Shown one piece after another: positions 1 to 9,313 of a stretch of 64,000 nt of DNA; within the stretch, counting starts at the first letter, position 1, and the number at the start of each line of letters is the position of its first letter. The notes under the pieces were generated by a model. That model was not told the origin of the DNA, did not search any database, and was given only the letters and a program-made list of their open reading frames with translations. The translations under genes were made by a program, and so were the position numbers. Where the stretch lies: the NCBI GenBank assembly GCA_027050775.1, contig JALUBH010000027.1, forward strand, positions 62,001 through 126,000, in the 5' to 3' direction. The DNA comes from Campylobacteraceae bacterium (GTDB taxonomy: Bacteria; Campylobacterota; Campylobacteria; Campylobacterales; Sulfurospirillaceae).

Positions 1-945
1 GGTTCCTGTTGATGTTTGGTTGAAGGTTCCGACGCTTATAATCGAAGCGCCATCAAACCTATCTGAATTGTGTAGATTTATAGTGCCGGAGTTTACTAAA
101 GTTGAAGTTGGAGCATATATTGCACTTGTGTTTATTATTCCTTGGTTTTGGATTAGGATTGTGGAAGCACCATCGCCATCAGTCCTAATTGCAGTACTTG
201 CGGTTATGGTTCCAGAGGTGGTGTTTGTTATAGTTGTATTAATATCACTATGAGCATATATGCCCGTGTTATAACCTGAAGCACCGTCAACTGTTATAGT
301 GCCAGAATTTGTGATGTTGCTTTCCCACCCATATATTCCAAAATTATAATTATGATTACCTGTTGAATTTACGGTTATAGTGCCAGAATTTGTGATGTCT
401 TGATGCATTCCAACAATACCTGCACCTAGCGTTCCATTAGAATCAACTGTTATTGTGCCAGAGTTTACTATTTTGCCAAAACTATTTTTACTTAATATAC
501 CGGCCAGCCAGCCAGAGCTGCTGCTTACTGTTATAGTTCCTGTATTGGTTATATTAATATCATTACCATATGTCCATATACCGCTTGTCCCGTCTGGTGT
601 TCCAGTAGAATTCACATCAATATGCCCTTTATTTATGATGTTAGCTCCAGCTTCCTTTTGTTGTATACCAGCAACATAATCTGTACTATTAGAATCCACT
701 GTTATGTGGCCTAAATTTAAAATAGTTCCATTACTATAAGAGTTAACTGCTACAGATGTATCTGACTCATAAGATAGTTTAATACTTCCACTTGATGTTA
801 CATTTAAGTTGCCACTACAATTTAAAGTAACTCCTGTTGTATTGGGACTATTTATTTCAATATCACCTGAACAACTTGCATATGCACCGCTCGAGAGCAG
901 TGATGCCACTACGCAACTCAGCAAAACTCGATTTTGAAATTTCAT
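1..945 (-). CDS. Secreted repeat adhesin / autotransporter-like passenger (C-terminus off window)
   Basis: The frame is open from an ATG at 945 to the window edge (315 codons, incomplete). A ribosome site AAGGAGATG lies just upstream. Residues 1-23 form a signal peptide (MKFQNRVLLSC, a hydrophobic stretch, then SSGAYA). After it come many imperfect repeats of about 20-30 residues built on I-T/V-N-S/T-G-T-I-T-V followed by S/T/N/G-rich loops. This pattern is typical of beta-helix passengers of autotransporters or large surface adhesins. Neighbouring repeats are also near-identical as DNA, for example around 290-325 and 370-400. The translocator or anchor is not visible, so the export class is inferred. 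It is likely a surface protein, with ligand unknown. Confidence 0.75.
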   Translation of the reverse strand, partial: MKFQNRVLLSCVVASLLSSGAYASCSGDIEINSPNTTGVTLNCSGNLNVTSSGSIKLSYESDTSVAVNSYSNGTILNLGHITVDSNSTDYVAGIQQKEAGANIINKGHIDVNSTGTPDGTSGIWTYGNDINITNTGTITVSSSSGWLAGILSKNSFGKIVNSGTITVDSNGTLGAGIVGMHQDITNSGTITVNSTGNHNYNFGIYGWESNITNSGTITVDGASGYNTGIYAHSDINTTITNTTSGTITASTAIRTDGDGASTILIQNQGIINTSAIYAPTSTLVNSGTINLHNSDRFDGASIISVGTFNQTSTGT

Positions 946-975
946 AAACATCTCCTTTTGAATATATTTTCATTT

Positions 976-981
976 AGTATA
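976..981 (-). promoter_or_regulatory. Candidate -10 box for the adhesin gene
   Basis: On the minus strand TATACT lies about 30 bases upstream of the ATG at 945, in very AT-rich DNA. This fits the -10-dominated sigma-70 promoters of Campylobacterota. No clear -35 box is seen. It would give a leader of about 25 bases that includes the ribosome site. Confidence 0.4.
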
Positions 982-1077
982 TCACAAACAGATTATAAAT
1001 TAAATTACAGTTAATTATAAGGGCATATAATTGTACTGTTTTGCTTAAGTAGGCTCTAATATGTTACCAAATTACAC

Positions 1078-2082
1078 TTATAGTCTTTTTGCTATCATCT
1101 GTTTGATTGCTTCTGCTATCAAATCTGCCTTTTTATTAAGAGTAGACTCATTTGGTAAACCTTTTGGCTTTATGAGAACATTCATGCTTGCATTTACTTC
1201 AAATATGAGCATATTGAAGTTTTTATCCGCAAAGCAATCTATACCAAAATAATCCAATCCAATCTTTTGATGTATCTCTGTAATTTGTTTTTTGATGTAA
1301 GGTTTCAAATCATCATCAAAAGAATCAAGTAATTTTTTCTCTTTTTCAATATATATCTTATTTTGACGCATAAATTCTCTTGAATTTGTCGAATGTATCA
1401 GCCAGGAATCATTAAATAACACATGCCTGATAAAAACCTCTCCGTCGATTACTATCAGCCTAAACTTTCTATATATACCATCTTGCTTGTAATCTACATA
1501 TTGGGTGAGATAATATTCTCTGCCATCAAGTGCGAAAGGATAGAAATCCTCTTGTTTATTCAGATTGTTTATAAGGATGGTGCTGATTCCACCGTGATCA
1601 CCAGCCTGCCTAAAAATCACAGGAAATTTAAAATCTTCACTATGTATTTTTTTATATATATCAGCAGGAGTTCTAGGGGTGATTTTGATTGTTTTTGGAG
1701 TATATACTTTGTTTATTCCTTGTAGGAGTAGATATATATTTTCTCTTCTTGTATTTTCTATATTTTGTGGTAAATTAAAAAATTTTACTTTAGACTTAAG
1801 CTGATTTAGTATATTTTTCATCTTTGCAAGTGTTGTTTTGTGTGTATCTGCATCGGATATCTGATTAAAAATCGTATCTATATTGTCTATGTTTATCTTT
1901 TGTTCTTGATTTGCATCTAAAAGTAAAAATGATTTATCAAAAGGCGTATCATCTAGTTGTGAAAAGATATTTGAGCTTCCTGTTGTAATGATACTAAAAT
2001 TACCATCTTCTTGCACATTTGCTAGCTTTACCACATGATTATCCGGCACACCATCTATAAACAAAACAGATTTTTTACTCAT
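1078..2082 (-). CDS. RimK-like ATP-grasp domain protein, function unknown
   Basis: 334 residues. The N-terminal ~110 residues are not recognised and resemble a Rossmann-like pre-ATP-grasp region. The rest looks like an ATP-grasp ligase: FPVIFRQAGDHGG as the phosphate-binding loop, YYLTQYVDYKQDG as the hinge, then KFRLIVIDGE and a C-terminal GIDCF...FEVNASMN where E and N should bind Mg-ATP. Its ATG overlaps the ribD stop by four bases (ATGA), so it is the translationally coupled last gene of the infB-rbfA-rimP-ribD operon. ATP-grasp enzymes join a carboxylate to an amine or thiol; the substrate cannot be read from the sequence. Confidence 0.6.
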   Translation of the reverse strand: MSKKSVLFIDGVPDNHVVKLANVQEDGNFSIITTGSSNIFSQLDDTPFDKSFLLLDANQEQKINIDNIDTIFNQISDADTHKTTLAKMKNILNQLKSKVKFFNLPQNIENTRRENIYLLLQGINKVYTPKTIKITPRTPADIYKKIHSEDFKFPVIFRQAGDHGGISTILINNLNKQEDFYPFALDGREYYLTQYVDYKQDGIYRKFRLIVIDGEVFIRHVLFNDSWLIHSTNSREFMRQNKIYIEKEKKLLDSFDDDLKPYIKKQITEIHQKIGLDYFGIDCFADKNFNMLIFEVNASMNVLIKPKGLPNESTLNKKADLIAEAIKQMIAKRL

Positions 2083-3095
2083 AGATTACTCCTATGGAAA
2101 TTTTTAAACCACACAAGATTGTCCGTATCTATGTTTATGTAGCATAAATCTTTCAAATTTAAGTTCAAATCAGGATGTTCTCCTTTTTTAAAATTTGGTG
2201 AGCGAAAAATAGCATATAAATCTACTATATCTTTCGTGGCTTTAAGCATACCTTCGCCTCCTTCTATCATGATATTTTTATACTTTTTCAAAATTTCAAA
2301 GTTGTCTGCTATATGCACTTTTCTGTTTTTTATAGCAAAAAGTGGTATATCTTTTTTGAAATCATCTCTTCTTGAATATATCAAGATATCTGGTGCTTTG
2401 CCGCCACACAACCTAGCATCTAGTGTCGGCCTATCGATTCTTACTGTGTTGCCACCGATTACGAGCAAATCACACCTGTCTCTAAATCTATGCACAAGTT
2501 CTCTTGAAGCTTGGCTTGTGATTATGCCACCGTCTATCACTCCATTTAAACTCATGGCCAATTTAAAAAAGACAAAGTTATCTTTTTGCCAATTTAAAAA
2601 CGGCAACAGCAAATCTTCACACTCTTTACTCTCTTTTAAAACCTCTACTTCTATACCACTTTCCCTTAGGTATTTCTCGCCGCCACTTGCTACTTGATTG
2701 CTATCAAGCTTTCCTATGACAACCCGCTTAAAACCCAACTCTTTTATAAGGTGCGAGCAAGGGGGTGTTTTACCATAGTGGTTACAAGGCTCAAGTGTTA
2801 CATGTAGAGTATAATTTTGAAATAAATTGTTGTGGTTTTGCATAAGATATTTGTGTATATCACTTGAATTTTTTATGTCTCTTGGTGATGTATCATTTGT
2901 GAGTTTTATATAGGCATCTTTGATGACTTCAACTTCAGCGTGTGGAGAACCAGCTTTTGTATGGGCTTTGCATGAGAGTATGGCGCCAAAATCATCGCTT
3001 ATGAGTGCACCTACTGCGGGATTTGGATAGGTAAGCCCTTGATATTTCCAAGCCTCTTTTACAGCCAAGTTCATCAAGGAATTATCTTTTACCAT
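2079..3095 (-). CDS. ribD: Riboflavin biosynthesis protein RibD (deaminase/reductase)
   Basis: Bifunctional enzyme of riboflavin synthesis: it deaminates the pyrimidine product of GTP cyclohydrolase II, then reduces the ribosyl side chain. The N-terminal deaminase (about 1-150) has the zinc site HAEVEVI and EPCNHYGKTPPC. The C-terminal reductase (about 165-338) has SLNGVIDG, an SRELVHRFR segment and the late EGGEGML motif. The C-terminal end is less conserved than usual, but the length (338) is near normal. The gene overlaps rimP at its start by seven bases and the ATP-grasp gene at its end by four, so these are probably co-translated. Confidence 0.9.
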   Translation of the reverse strand: MVKDNSLMNLAVKEAWKYQGLTYPNPAVGALISDDFGAILSCKAHTKAGSPHAEVEVIKDAYIKLTNDTSPRDIKNSSDIHKYLMQNHNNLFQNYTLHVTLEPCNHYGKTPPCSHLIKELGFKRVVIGKLDSNQVASGGEKYLRESGIEVEVLKESKECEDLLLPFLNWQKDNFVFFKLAMSLNGVIDGGIITSQASRELVHRFRDRCDLLVIGGNTVRIDRPTLDARLCGGKAPDILIYSRRDDFKKDIPLFAIKNRKVHIADNFEILKKYKNIMIEGGEGMLKATKDIVDLYAIFRSPNFKKGEHPDLNLNLKDLCYINIDTDNLVWFKNFHRSNL

Positions 3096-3511
3096 TTGTA
3101 GTAGGTTCTTGCCTTGTCTATATCTTCAAGATCTATCTTGGTGTGTTCACCATCTTCTTCGATAACTTCTAAAATTTTGCCATCAAAGGAGTTTAGTTTC
3201 CCTATAATTTTATCCGTATTGATGAGTTTTATTTTTATGTTTTCGCCTATACTGCCTCTAAAATGCTCGTCTTTTTTAAGAGGTCTTTCTATTCCAGGAG
3301 AGCTCACTTCAAGTGTATAGGCTCCATTTAGAGGAGGCTCCATATCTAATATAGGTGAAATTATACGAGAAATCTTAGCACACATGTCAAGTGTAACGCC
3401 ATCTTTGGCAGTTATATAGATTCTAAATATTTTATTGCTGTTTTCACTTACGATTTCACTATCATAGTATAGTGCACCATTGTCTTCTATGATTTTTTTA
3501 ATCATTTTCAT
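3089..3511 (-). CDS. rimP: Ribosome maturation factor RimP
   Basis: 140 residues, the usual size for RimP, which assists 30S subunit assembly. The N-terminal half has the family pattern around residues 25-80 (RIYITAKDGVTLDMC, then ISPILD and YTLEVSSPGIERPL). The C-terminal half is the small Sm-like barrel. It overlaps rbfA upstream (3498-3511) and ribD downstream. Position between rbfA and ribD in an infB operon supports the call. A second in-frame ATG two codons downstream (3505) is an alternative start. Confidence 0.9.
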   Translation of the reverse strand: MKMIKKIIEDNGALYYDSEIVSENSNKIFRIYITAKDGVTLDMCAKISRIISPILDMEPPLNGAYTLEVSSPGIERPLKKDEHFRGSIGENIKIKLINTDKIIGKLNSFDGKILEVIEEDGEHTKIDLEDIDKARTYYKW

Positions 3512-3863
3512 TTTTATTTAACTCTTTCTCTATCGTTTCAAACAGTTTATCCATTTTATTTATCTCCTTCAAACTAGTATCAAATTTGAAATGAAAATTT
3601 GGACAGCGAAACCATCCTTCGGCTTCTAAACAGTAGTTTTGTAGATGTCTATTTACTTTTCTTAGGTGCGTCAAAACATACATTTTTTCATCTTCATCTA
3701 ACATCATCTCATCAAGATAAACCTCTGCATCGTATTTGCCTCTACTGCAATTTACATCTACAACACACAAACCTTGTAGTATCGGGTCATTTAAAGTTGC
3801 AAGAGCTTCTGGCAAAAGCTCTCTTAAAACGCTCTCAGTTCTTTGAATCTTTATACTTTTCAT
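3498..3863 (-). CDS. rbfA: 30S ribosome-binding factor RbfA
   Basis: 121 residues. It is a single KH-like domain protein acting in late 30S maturation and cold adaptation. Family features seen are the N-terminal SIKIQRTESVLRELLPEAL helix, the conserved CVVDVNCSRGKYDAEVYL strand and the C-terminal CPNFHFKFDTSLKE. It follows infB with a 90-base gap filled by a structured repeat that ends in the ribosome site AAAAAGGGGACA of this gene. It overlaps rimP by 14 bases. The infB-rbfA-rimP order is conserved in Campylobacterota. Confidence 0.92.
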   Translation of the reverse strand: MKSIKIQRTESVLRELLPEALATLNDPILQGLCVVDVNCSRGKYDAEVYLDEMMLDEDEKMYVLTHLRKVNRHLQNYCLEAEGWFRCPNFHFKFDTSLKEINKMDKLFETIEKELNKNEND

Positions 3864-3868
3864 TTTAA

Positions 3869-3915
3869 TGTCCCCTTTTTACGGAAGTAAATTCCGCAAA
3901 AATTCCTCGCCACTG
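3869..3915 (-). repeat. Intercistronic structured repeat, copy a (infB-rbfA)
   Basis: Read on the minus strand, this has the core GCGAGGAATTTTT, then a hairpin with stem CGGAA/TTCCG (3882-3896), then AAAAAGGGGACA, which serves as the rbfA ribosome site. The same architecture occurs upstream of the M23 gene (10701-10752) and, in duplicate, upstream of nadC. The hairpin stem differs in sequence between copies while pairing is preserved. The remaining gap to the infB stop (3916-3953) holds two more small inverted repeats: TATGAC/GTCATA and GAGC/GCTC. Confidence 0.6.
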
Positions 3916-3953
3916 TTGCACGAGCTGATGCTCTGTATGACTTTGTCATATCT

Positions 3954-6734
3954 CTAAAGCGTAGCTTTCTCTTCTACTTCTTTAAAGCTCTCTATAAAAT
4001 CGCCTACTTTTATATCATGATATCCTTCAATGCCTATGCCGCACTCGTATCCTTTAGCAACCTCTTTTACATCATCTTTAAATCTCTTCAGTGAAGATAC
4101 TGTACTTTCATATATGATGACGCCTTCTCTGATTAGTCTGACTTTAACACCTCTGTTAATAGCACCATCAGTGACTATACAACCTGCTATCGCCCCTAAT
4201 CTAGGAACCATAAAGACTTCTCTCACCTGTGCTTGACCTATATTTTCTTCCCTTATAACAGGACTTAACATACCTGCGATCAAATCTTTAACATCATCTA
4301 TCAAATCATATATAACATTATATGTTTTTATCTCTACGCCACTACTTTTTGCTTTATCTTTAACACTTCCTGTCGGTCTGACATTAAAGCCCAAGATGAT
4401 GCAGTTTTCACTTGCACTAGCAAGTGCCACATCATTTTCTGTTATACCACCGACACCGGAGCTGATTATGTCTATCTTTGTTTCATCTGTTTTTATCTTT
4501 TCCAATGAGCCTTTTATAGCTTCAAGTGAACCGCCAACATCTGCTTTGATTATGACTGGCAAACTCTTAAGAGCACCCTCTGCTATCATTGAGCTTAAAT
4601 CATCTATAGTAACTTTTGTAGATTTTGATAGCTCTCTTTGCCTTAGATATTCTGCTCGTTTTTTTGCATACTCTTTCGCTATCCTATCGCTAGCAACTTT
4701 TATCAATTTATCTCCAGCTTGCGGAACTGAACTTAGACCTATAAGCACTACGGGTTCACCTGGTTTTGCCTCTTTTATTCTATTGCCTTCATCGTCCATC
4801 AAAGCCTTTATTTTACCGTGTGCTATACCGGCAACAACAGTATCACCTACTCTTAAAGTTCCATTTTGAACAACAACCGTGGAAACTGTTCCTCTTCCTT
4901 TCTCAACCGAACTCTCTATGACCGTTGCTTTTGCATCTTTATTTGGATTTGCTTTAAGCTCCAAAAGTTCAGCTTGCAACAATAAAACTTCCAATAAGTC
5001 ATCTATCCCTTCACCTGTTTTCGCACTTATATGAACAAATTCGTATTCACCGCCCCAATCAACTGGAGTTATACCTATTTCAGCTAATTGAGATTTGACC
5101 AAGTCCGGATTTGCACCCTCTTTATCCATCTTATTGACTGCAATCACTATAGGAACACCTGCTGCTTTAGAGTGCTCTATGGCCTCTTTTGTTTGAGGCA
5201 TCACGCCATCATCTGCAGCTACAACAACGATAACTATATCGGTGACTTGCGCACCTCGAGATCTCATCTCTGTAAAAGCTTCGTGACCCGGTGTATCTAT
5301 AAAAGTAACATTCTTTTGATTTTTATTTACCATATAAGCACCAACATGCTGGGTGATTCCTCCAGCCTCTCCTGTTGCTACTTTTGAGTTTCTTATATAA
5401 TCCAAAAGTGAAGTTTTACCGTGATCAACATGCCCCATGATAGTAACCACAGGAGTTCTTTCTACAGCATCTTCATCTGTTTCATCTTCGTATTGTTTCA
5501 CATAATCAAACTCTTCTTGTTCGTCAATCGTAGTTACTTCCAAATCAAAAGAATCAGCCAAAATTTCTATAGCATCTTTGTCTAAAAAATCATTTTTAGT
5601 AACCATAACTCCTAAAGTAAAAAGCTCTTTTATCACTTCTCCTAAAGGCTTGTTTATCTTTTCAGCAAATTCATACACTCTGATATCTTCAGGGATCTCG
5701 ATAGAGCTTACTATCAAGGAATCTTTATCTTCGACTTTTCTTCTTCTTCGTCTTTTTGTCTGTCTTTTAATACCGTGATTTAAAAAATTGGATTTTTTTG
5801 TACTCTTCATTCTTGAAGGATCTATCTTCTTGCGTGGCTCTTCTTTGACCTCGGGTTTTACACTAAAATCAGGTAGTATAACCATCTCTTCTTCTAATTC
5901 GGCACCAATATCTCTCATCTGAACATCAAGCTCGATACTTACTTTTTGGGTTTGAGATCCCTTCAAAGCCGTTCTTTTGCTCTTTTTCTTCTTTTTAGAT
6001 GAATCTGAGGAACCAAATACTGATTCTAGAGTTGGACTTCTTTTAATATTCTTATATGAAGACCTCAGAGCTGATTTTACATCATCATTGCTAAACACGG
6101 AGGTATTTTCTACCTTTGGCTCTACTCTTCTTCTTTTCTTCTTTACTATCACCAAACCTCTTCTTTTTCTCACATTTGCTGAAAGCGAAACTTTTTCTTC
6201 GACTTTTGGCTCAATCTTTGGCTCAATCTTTGGCTCTTTTACTTCAGTAGTAGATTTTACTTCTATTTTTTGAGGTTTTTCAATTTCTTTCTCTTGAGCT
6301 TTTATTTTTGGTGCGTGTTTTGACTTTTCTTCTGTTTTGGTTACAGGTTTTATCGTATTTTCTTGTGTAGTATCTTGTTTTGGCTCTTCTAGTTTGATAT
6401 CTTTTGGAGACACCTTTTTGGGCTTATCATCTTTTTTGATCTTTTCTGCCTCAGGTTCTTTTTTTATTTTTTCTTTTTTTGCTTCTGTCTTTTTCTTTTT
6501 GTCTTTTTCTTTGGGCTTCTCTTTGAGCTCCTCTTGCACCTCTGTTTTTCTCTTTTTGGAAGGGATGACTTTTTCACCGGTCAAGATAAAATTTGCAAGA
6601 CATTCTGCCTCTTCTAATGTGACACCGCTTGATGGTGCCTTAACTTCAAATCCCATCTCTATCGCTTTTGCGACTGTTTCTTTACTGGTTATTCCTAACT
6701 CTTTTGCTATTTCGTGTATGCGAACCTTATCCAT
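3954..6734 (-). CDS. infB: Translation initiation factor IF-2
   Basis: 926 residues. A GTPase that brings initiator tRNA to the 30S subunit. The N-terminal IF2_N domain ([15 protein letters not shown]...) is followed by a long Lys/Glu-rich linker (about 55-330). That linker holds a short in-frame tandem repeat, [15 protein letters not shown], coded by a 12-bp DNA repeat near 6205-6240. The G domain follows at roughly 425-600 with [26 protein letters not shown] and NKMD. Domains II, III and the fMet-tRNA-binding C-terminus complete it. It lies 15 bases downstream of ylxR and upstream of rbfA. Confidence 0.97.
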   Translation of the reverse strand: MDKVRIHEIAKELGITSKETVAKAIEMGFEVKAPSSGVTLEEAECLANFILTGEKVIPSKKRKTEVQEELKEKPKEKDKKKKTEAKKEKIKKEPEAEKIKKDDKPKKVSPKDIKLEEPKQDTTQENTIKPVTKTEEKSKHAPKIKAQEKEIEKPQKIEVKSTTEVKEPKIEPKIEPKVEEKVSLSANVRKRRGLVIVKKKRRRVEPKVENTSVFSNDDVKSALRSSYKNIKRSPTLESVFGSSDSSKKKKKSKRTALKGSQTQKVSIELDVQMRDIGAELEEEMVILPDFSVKPEVKEEPRKKIDPSRMKSTKKSNFLNHGIKRQTKRRRRRKVEDKDSLIVSSIEIPEDIRVYEFAEKINKPLGEVIKELFTLGVMVTKNDFLDKDAIEILADSFDLEVTTIDEQEEFDYVKQYEDETDEDAVERTPVVTIMGHVDHGKTSLLDYIRNSKVATGEAGGITQHVGAYMVNKNQKNVTFIDTPGHEAFTEMRSRGAQVTDIVIVVVAADDGVMPQTKEAIEHSKAAGVPIVIAVNKMDKEGANPDLVKSQLAEIGITPVDWGGEYEFVHISAKTGEGIDDLLEVLLLQAELLELKANPNKDAKATVIESSVEKGRGTVSTVVVQNGTLRVGDTVVAGIAHGKIKALMDDEGNRIKEAKPGEPVVLIGLSSVPQAGDKLIKVASDRIAKEYAKKRAEYLRQRELSKSTKVTIDDLSSMIAEGALKSLPVIIKADVGGSLEAIKGSLEKIKTDETKIDIISSGVGGITENDVALASASENCIILGFNVRPTGSVKDKAKSSGVEIKTYNVIYDLIDDVKDLIAGMLSPVIREENIGQAQVREVFMVPRLGAIAGCIVTDGAINRGVKVRLIREGVIIYESTVSSLKRFKDDVKEVAKGYECGIGIEGYHDIKVGDFIESFKEVEEKATL

Positions 6735-6749
6735 CCGTGCCTAACTCCT

Positions 6750-7016
6750 TCACTGTTTTGCCAACTCTTCGATATTTATTTGTTTTATTTTAAATTTGCC
6801 ATTTAAGATTTTTACCAATCTTTTTCTCTCTTGTTTTATGCACTGCGTACAGATATAGAAGCTTCTTCCAGTCTTAGTATAGCTAACCAATTTTCTATCT
6901 TTTTCTTGGAAACGATATAAATCTTTTTGGGGAAATCTTCCTCTGCATACAACGCACATGCGCGTAGTTATTTTAAAATCAGTAATTATAGCAGAATTTA
7001 ACGGTTTTTCCAACAT
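6750..7016 (-). CDS. YlxR/DUF448 family RNA-binding protein
   Basis: 88 residues with the family signature TRMCVVCRGRFPQKDLYRF near the N-terminus and GRSFYICTQCIKQ in the middle. Its cysteine pairs are conserved in this branch of the family. YlxR proteins are small nucleic-acid-binding proteins almost always placed next to infB, as here. The precise role is not settled. It is seven bases from thrB upstream and 15 from infB downstream, so it is part of the operon. Confidence 0.85.
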   Translation of the reverse strand: MLEKPLNSAIITDFKITTRMCVVCRGRFPQKDLYRFQEKDRKLVSYTKTGRSFYICTQCIKQERKRLVKILNGKFKIKQINIEELAKQ

Positions 7017-7022
7017 TTACTC

Positions 7023-7910
7023 TTATTTTTCTATTATATAGCCAACATTATCAAAATCATATATTTCAACTCTGAAATTTAGAAATTTTTTCCTGAGGGC
7101 TTCTTCTATTTTTTTCATATTTTTTTCACCACAAAGTGTAAAAAATGAGGATCCACTTCCCGAAAGTGTACTCATAAATGCCCCATTTTTTAAGGCAATT
7201 TTCTGTACCTCTTGTAGCTCTGGCATAGCTATCATTCTTCTGTCTTGATGGATACAATCTTTTGAAGCAACTCTAAGCATCTCCCAATTTTCGCTAAAAA
7301 ATGCTGAACTTAACAAAGATGCTCTAGAGATATTATATACCGTATTTTGCATTGTAAAATTCTTCGGCAATTTGGATCTTGAATAAGATGTTGACATTGA
7401 TTTGTCAGGTATAACCATGATAGCTTTTATACTTTGCGGTAACTCTTTTTTCAACGAATAAACTCTGCTATCTTCAACTACTGAACTTACAAATCCTCCA
7501 TATACAGCCGGGGCTATATTGTCAGGATGAGGCTCATATACAAGAGCTTTATTTAATACGGTTTGCTTGTTAGCTTTTATATCTGCCATCTCATAAGCAC
7601 TTGCTATTGCACTCACTATGACAGCTGAACTACTTCCTAAACCTCTTGCAAATGGAATGCTGTTAAAAAATTCAAATCTAAATGTACCTTTTTGTCCGGC
7701 CAATTCTTGGTAAATATCATTAAAGATAGATACAAAAAGGTTGTTTTTTTTCAACCTAACATTTTCACTGCCTTCTCCTTTTATAGATATACTATGATAA
7801 GAGGAGTGTTTTATAGAGACTCTGTTATATAACGCTATCGCTAATCCTAGCGAATCAAATCCAGGTCCGAGATTTGCACTAGTTGCCGGTATTTTAATAG
7901 AAAAATTCAT
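7023..7910 (-). CDS. thrB: Homoserine kinase
   Basis: 295 residues, a GHMP-family kinase that phosphorylates homoserine in threonine synthesis. The N-terminal PATSANLGPGFDSLGLAI and the ATP loop PFARGLGSSSAVIVSA (around residues 85-100) are diagnostic. A C-terminal SGSGSSFF segment matches the family's third motif. It is the expected length. It lies in a lpxC-tsaB-thrB-ylxR-infB series that is conserved in Campylobacterota although the functions are unrelated. Confidence 0.93.
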   Translation of the reverse strand: MNFSIKIPATSANLGPGFDSLGLAIALYNRVSIKHSSYHSISIKGEGSENVRLKKNNLFVSIFNDIYQELAGQKGTFRFEFFNSIPFARGLGSSSAVIVSAIASAYEMADIKANKQTVLNKALVYEPHPDNIAPAVYGGFVSSVVEDSRVYSLKKELPQSIKAIMVIPDKSMSTSYSRSKLPKNFTMQNTVYNISRASLLSSAFFSENWEMLRVASKDCIHQDRRMIAMPELQEVQKIALKNGAFMSTLSGSGSSFFTLCGEKNMKKIEEALRKKFLNFRVEIYDFDNVGYIIEK

Positions 7911-7922
7911 GGTCTTATCCTT

Positions 7923-8360
7923 TTAGACGGCAGGCAGAATGTAGAGTGGCTCACAATCTTTTGAAAAAATATCTCTATTTAACAGTTGTGGTAACTCAAA
8001 ACTCTGCTGTATCTCTGTACTTATGATTTTCGTCTCTATTTTATCATCTTTCTTTACAAAATATACTTTTTTCAAAGCTCGTATCGGTCTGTTTTGATTA
8101 AATGCGAATCCATCAATCCCAAGCAAATCAACGCCAAGACTTATGCTTAGAGTACGCAAAAATATATATGACACTTTTATAGCCATAAAACTGCCCGGAC
8201 CATTTGCAAAAAAAAGCGATTTTATCTCATATCTTTGTAGAATTTCATAAAACAGTATTGGTAGTACTTCACTAGTCTGCTCGGTTTTGCAATACTCTTT
8301 TATGATTTTTGAATCTTTATATATACCTATTTTTATAGGCGATGACAAGGATATAACCAA
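7923..8360 (-). CDS. tsaB: TsaB-like protein (t6A tRNA modification)
   Basis: 145 residues, shorter than the ~230 of E. coli TsaB but like the reduced Campylobacterota forms. The segment FANGPGSFMAIKVSYIFLRTLS matches the GPGSFTGLRIG motif of TsaB, and LLGIDGFAFNQ follows it. TsaB pairs with TsaD to make threonylcarbamoyl-adenosine in tRNA. The putative start is TTG at 8360, since no ATG or GTG is available between it and the lpxC stop. The ribosome site there is weak, so the start is uncertain. It lacks the C-terminal domain of longer homologues. Confidence 0.65.
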   Translation of the reverse strand: MVISLSSPIKIGIYKDSKIIKEYCKTEQTSEVLPILFYEILQRYEIKSLFFANGPGSFMAIKVSYIFLRTLSISLGVDLLGIDGFAFNQNRPIRALKKVYFVKKDDKIETKIISTEIQQSFELPQLLNRDIFSKDCEPLYILPAV

Positions 8361-8383
8361 GACATCTACATCTTTTACATGCT

Positions 8384-9268
8384 CTATGCCAAAACCTTTT
8401 CTAACTCTTCAAAGCTCTCTTTGGAAAGTGTTTTAATTTCATAATTTTTTGGATCTTTTAATATCTCTTTTGTTAATTTGTGGTTAAGATTGTGACTTCC
8501 CGCAAAGGATTTATAATCACCAATAACAGTAGCCCCCAAAAGTGATAAATCACCGATAGCATCTAAGATTTTATGCCTTACAAACTCATCTTTAAACCTT
8601 AAACCCTCAGGATTTAGTATTTTATGGTCATCTAAAACAACTGCATTTTCAAGCGAACCACCAAGTGCAAGGCCTCTACTTCTTAGATACTGAACATCTT
8701 TCAAAAAACCAAAAGTTCTAGCCCTAGAGATCTCTTCTAAAAAACTCTTTTTACTATGCTCAAACTTATACTCTTGTCTTGCGATAACAGGATGAGCAAA
8801 ATCTATAGTAAAATCATAAGTCGGCTTCAATGAAGGCATCACTTTGGCAAATTTTTGTCCATCAGTCACCTCAACCTCTCTTTTTATGATAAGAAAGTTT
8901 TTATTTTCATCCAATACTCTCTTTCCTGCTTCATCCAAGAGCATACAAAAACTTGCACTACTTCCATCCATAACCGGCACTTCCGCACCATCAACGACTA
9001 TCCTCATATTGTCAATTCCATATGAATAGACTGCTGAGAGAAGATGCTCGATAGTGGATATATAGTACTCTTTATTTCCTATCACTGTTGCCATTTGAGT
9101 ATTTACTACATTTTCAGGCGATGCCTTGATACTCATACCAACATCACTTCTATAAAAAACAATGCCGCTGTTTGACTCCATAGGCTCAAGTGCTATCTTT
9201 ATAGGCTCACCTTTATGAAGTCCAATACCAATACTTTCGACTCTATCTCTTATCGTAGTCTGTTTGAT
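8384..9268 (-). CDS. lpxC: UDP-3-O-acyl-N-acetylglucosamine deacetylase LpxC (apparent ATC start)
   Basis: Zinc deacetylase for the committed step of lipid A synthesis. Zinc ligands are visible in STIEHLLSA and VRHKILDAIGD, and the active-site loop in the GSHNLNH region. The first in-frame ATG (9181) would remove about 29 conserved residues, including GIGLHKGEPI. Reading upstream continues the family sequence back to KQTTIRDRVESIGIGLHKG. That stretch begins after an ATC codon at 9266-9268, six bases from a good ribosome site AAGGA (9275-9279). With that start the protein is 294 residues, the usual size. Either ATC is used as start or one base (ATG to ATC) is wrong or mutated. Confidence 0.88.
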   Translation of the reverse strand: MKQTTIRDRVESIGIGLHKGEPIKIALEPMESNSGIVFYRSDVGMSIKASPENVVNTQMATVIGNKEYYISTIEHLLSAVYSYGIDNMRIVVDGAEVPVMDGSSASFCMLLDEAGKRVLDENKNFLIIKREVEVTDGQKFAKVMPSLKPTYDFTIDFAHPVIARQEYKFEHSKKSFLEEISRARTFGFLKDVQYLRSRGLALGGSLENAVVLDDHKILNPEGLRFKDEFVRHKILDAIGDLSLLGATVIGDYKSFAGSHNLNHKLTKEILKDPKNYEIKTLSKESFEELEKVLA

Positions 9269-9313
9269 AACTCATCCTTAAAATCTTTTTCCAATGAAAG
9301 CAAAAATAATTCC

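Noticed and set aside
2236-2697. A 153-codon plus-strand frame opposite ribD, and similar frames opposite infB (4396-4869, 6337-6744) and fliG (46676-47083).
   Set aside because: All are mirror frames of well-supported genes in AT-rich DNA, with Ser/Phe/Leu-rich translations and no independent support.
6205-6240. Short 12-bp tandem repeat in infB as a phase-variation tract.
   Set aside because: The unit is a multiple of three and lies in the variable charged linker, so gain or loss would not switch the frame.
9273-9275. An ATG upstream of lpxC as its start, implying a frameshift in the gene.
   Set aside because: It overlaps the ribosome site and is out of frame. A single ATG-to-ATC change at 9266-9268 explains the data with correct spacing and length, without a frameshift.
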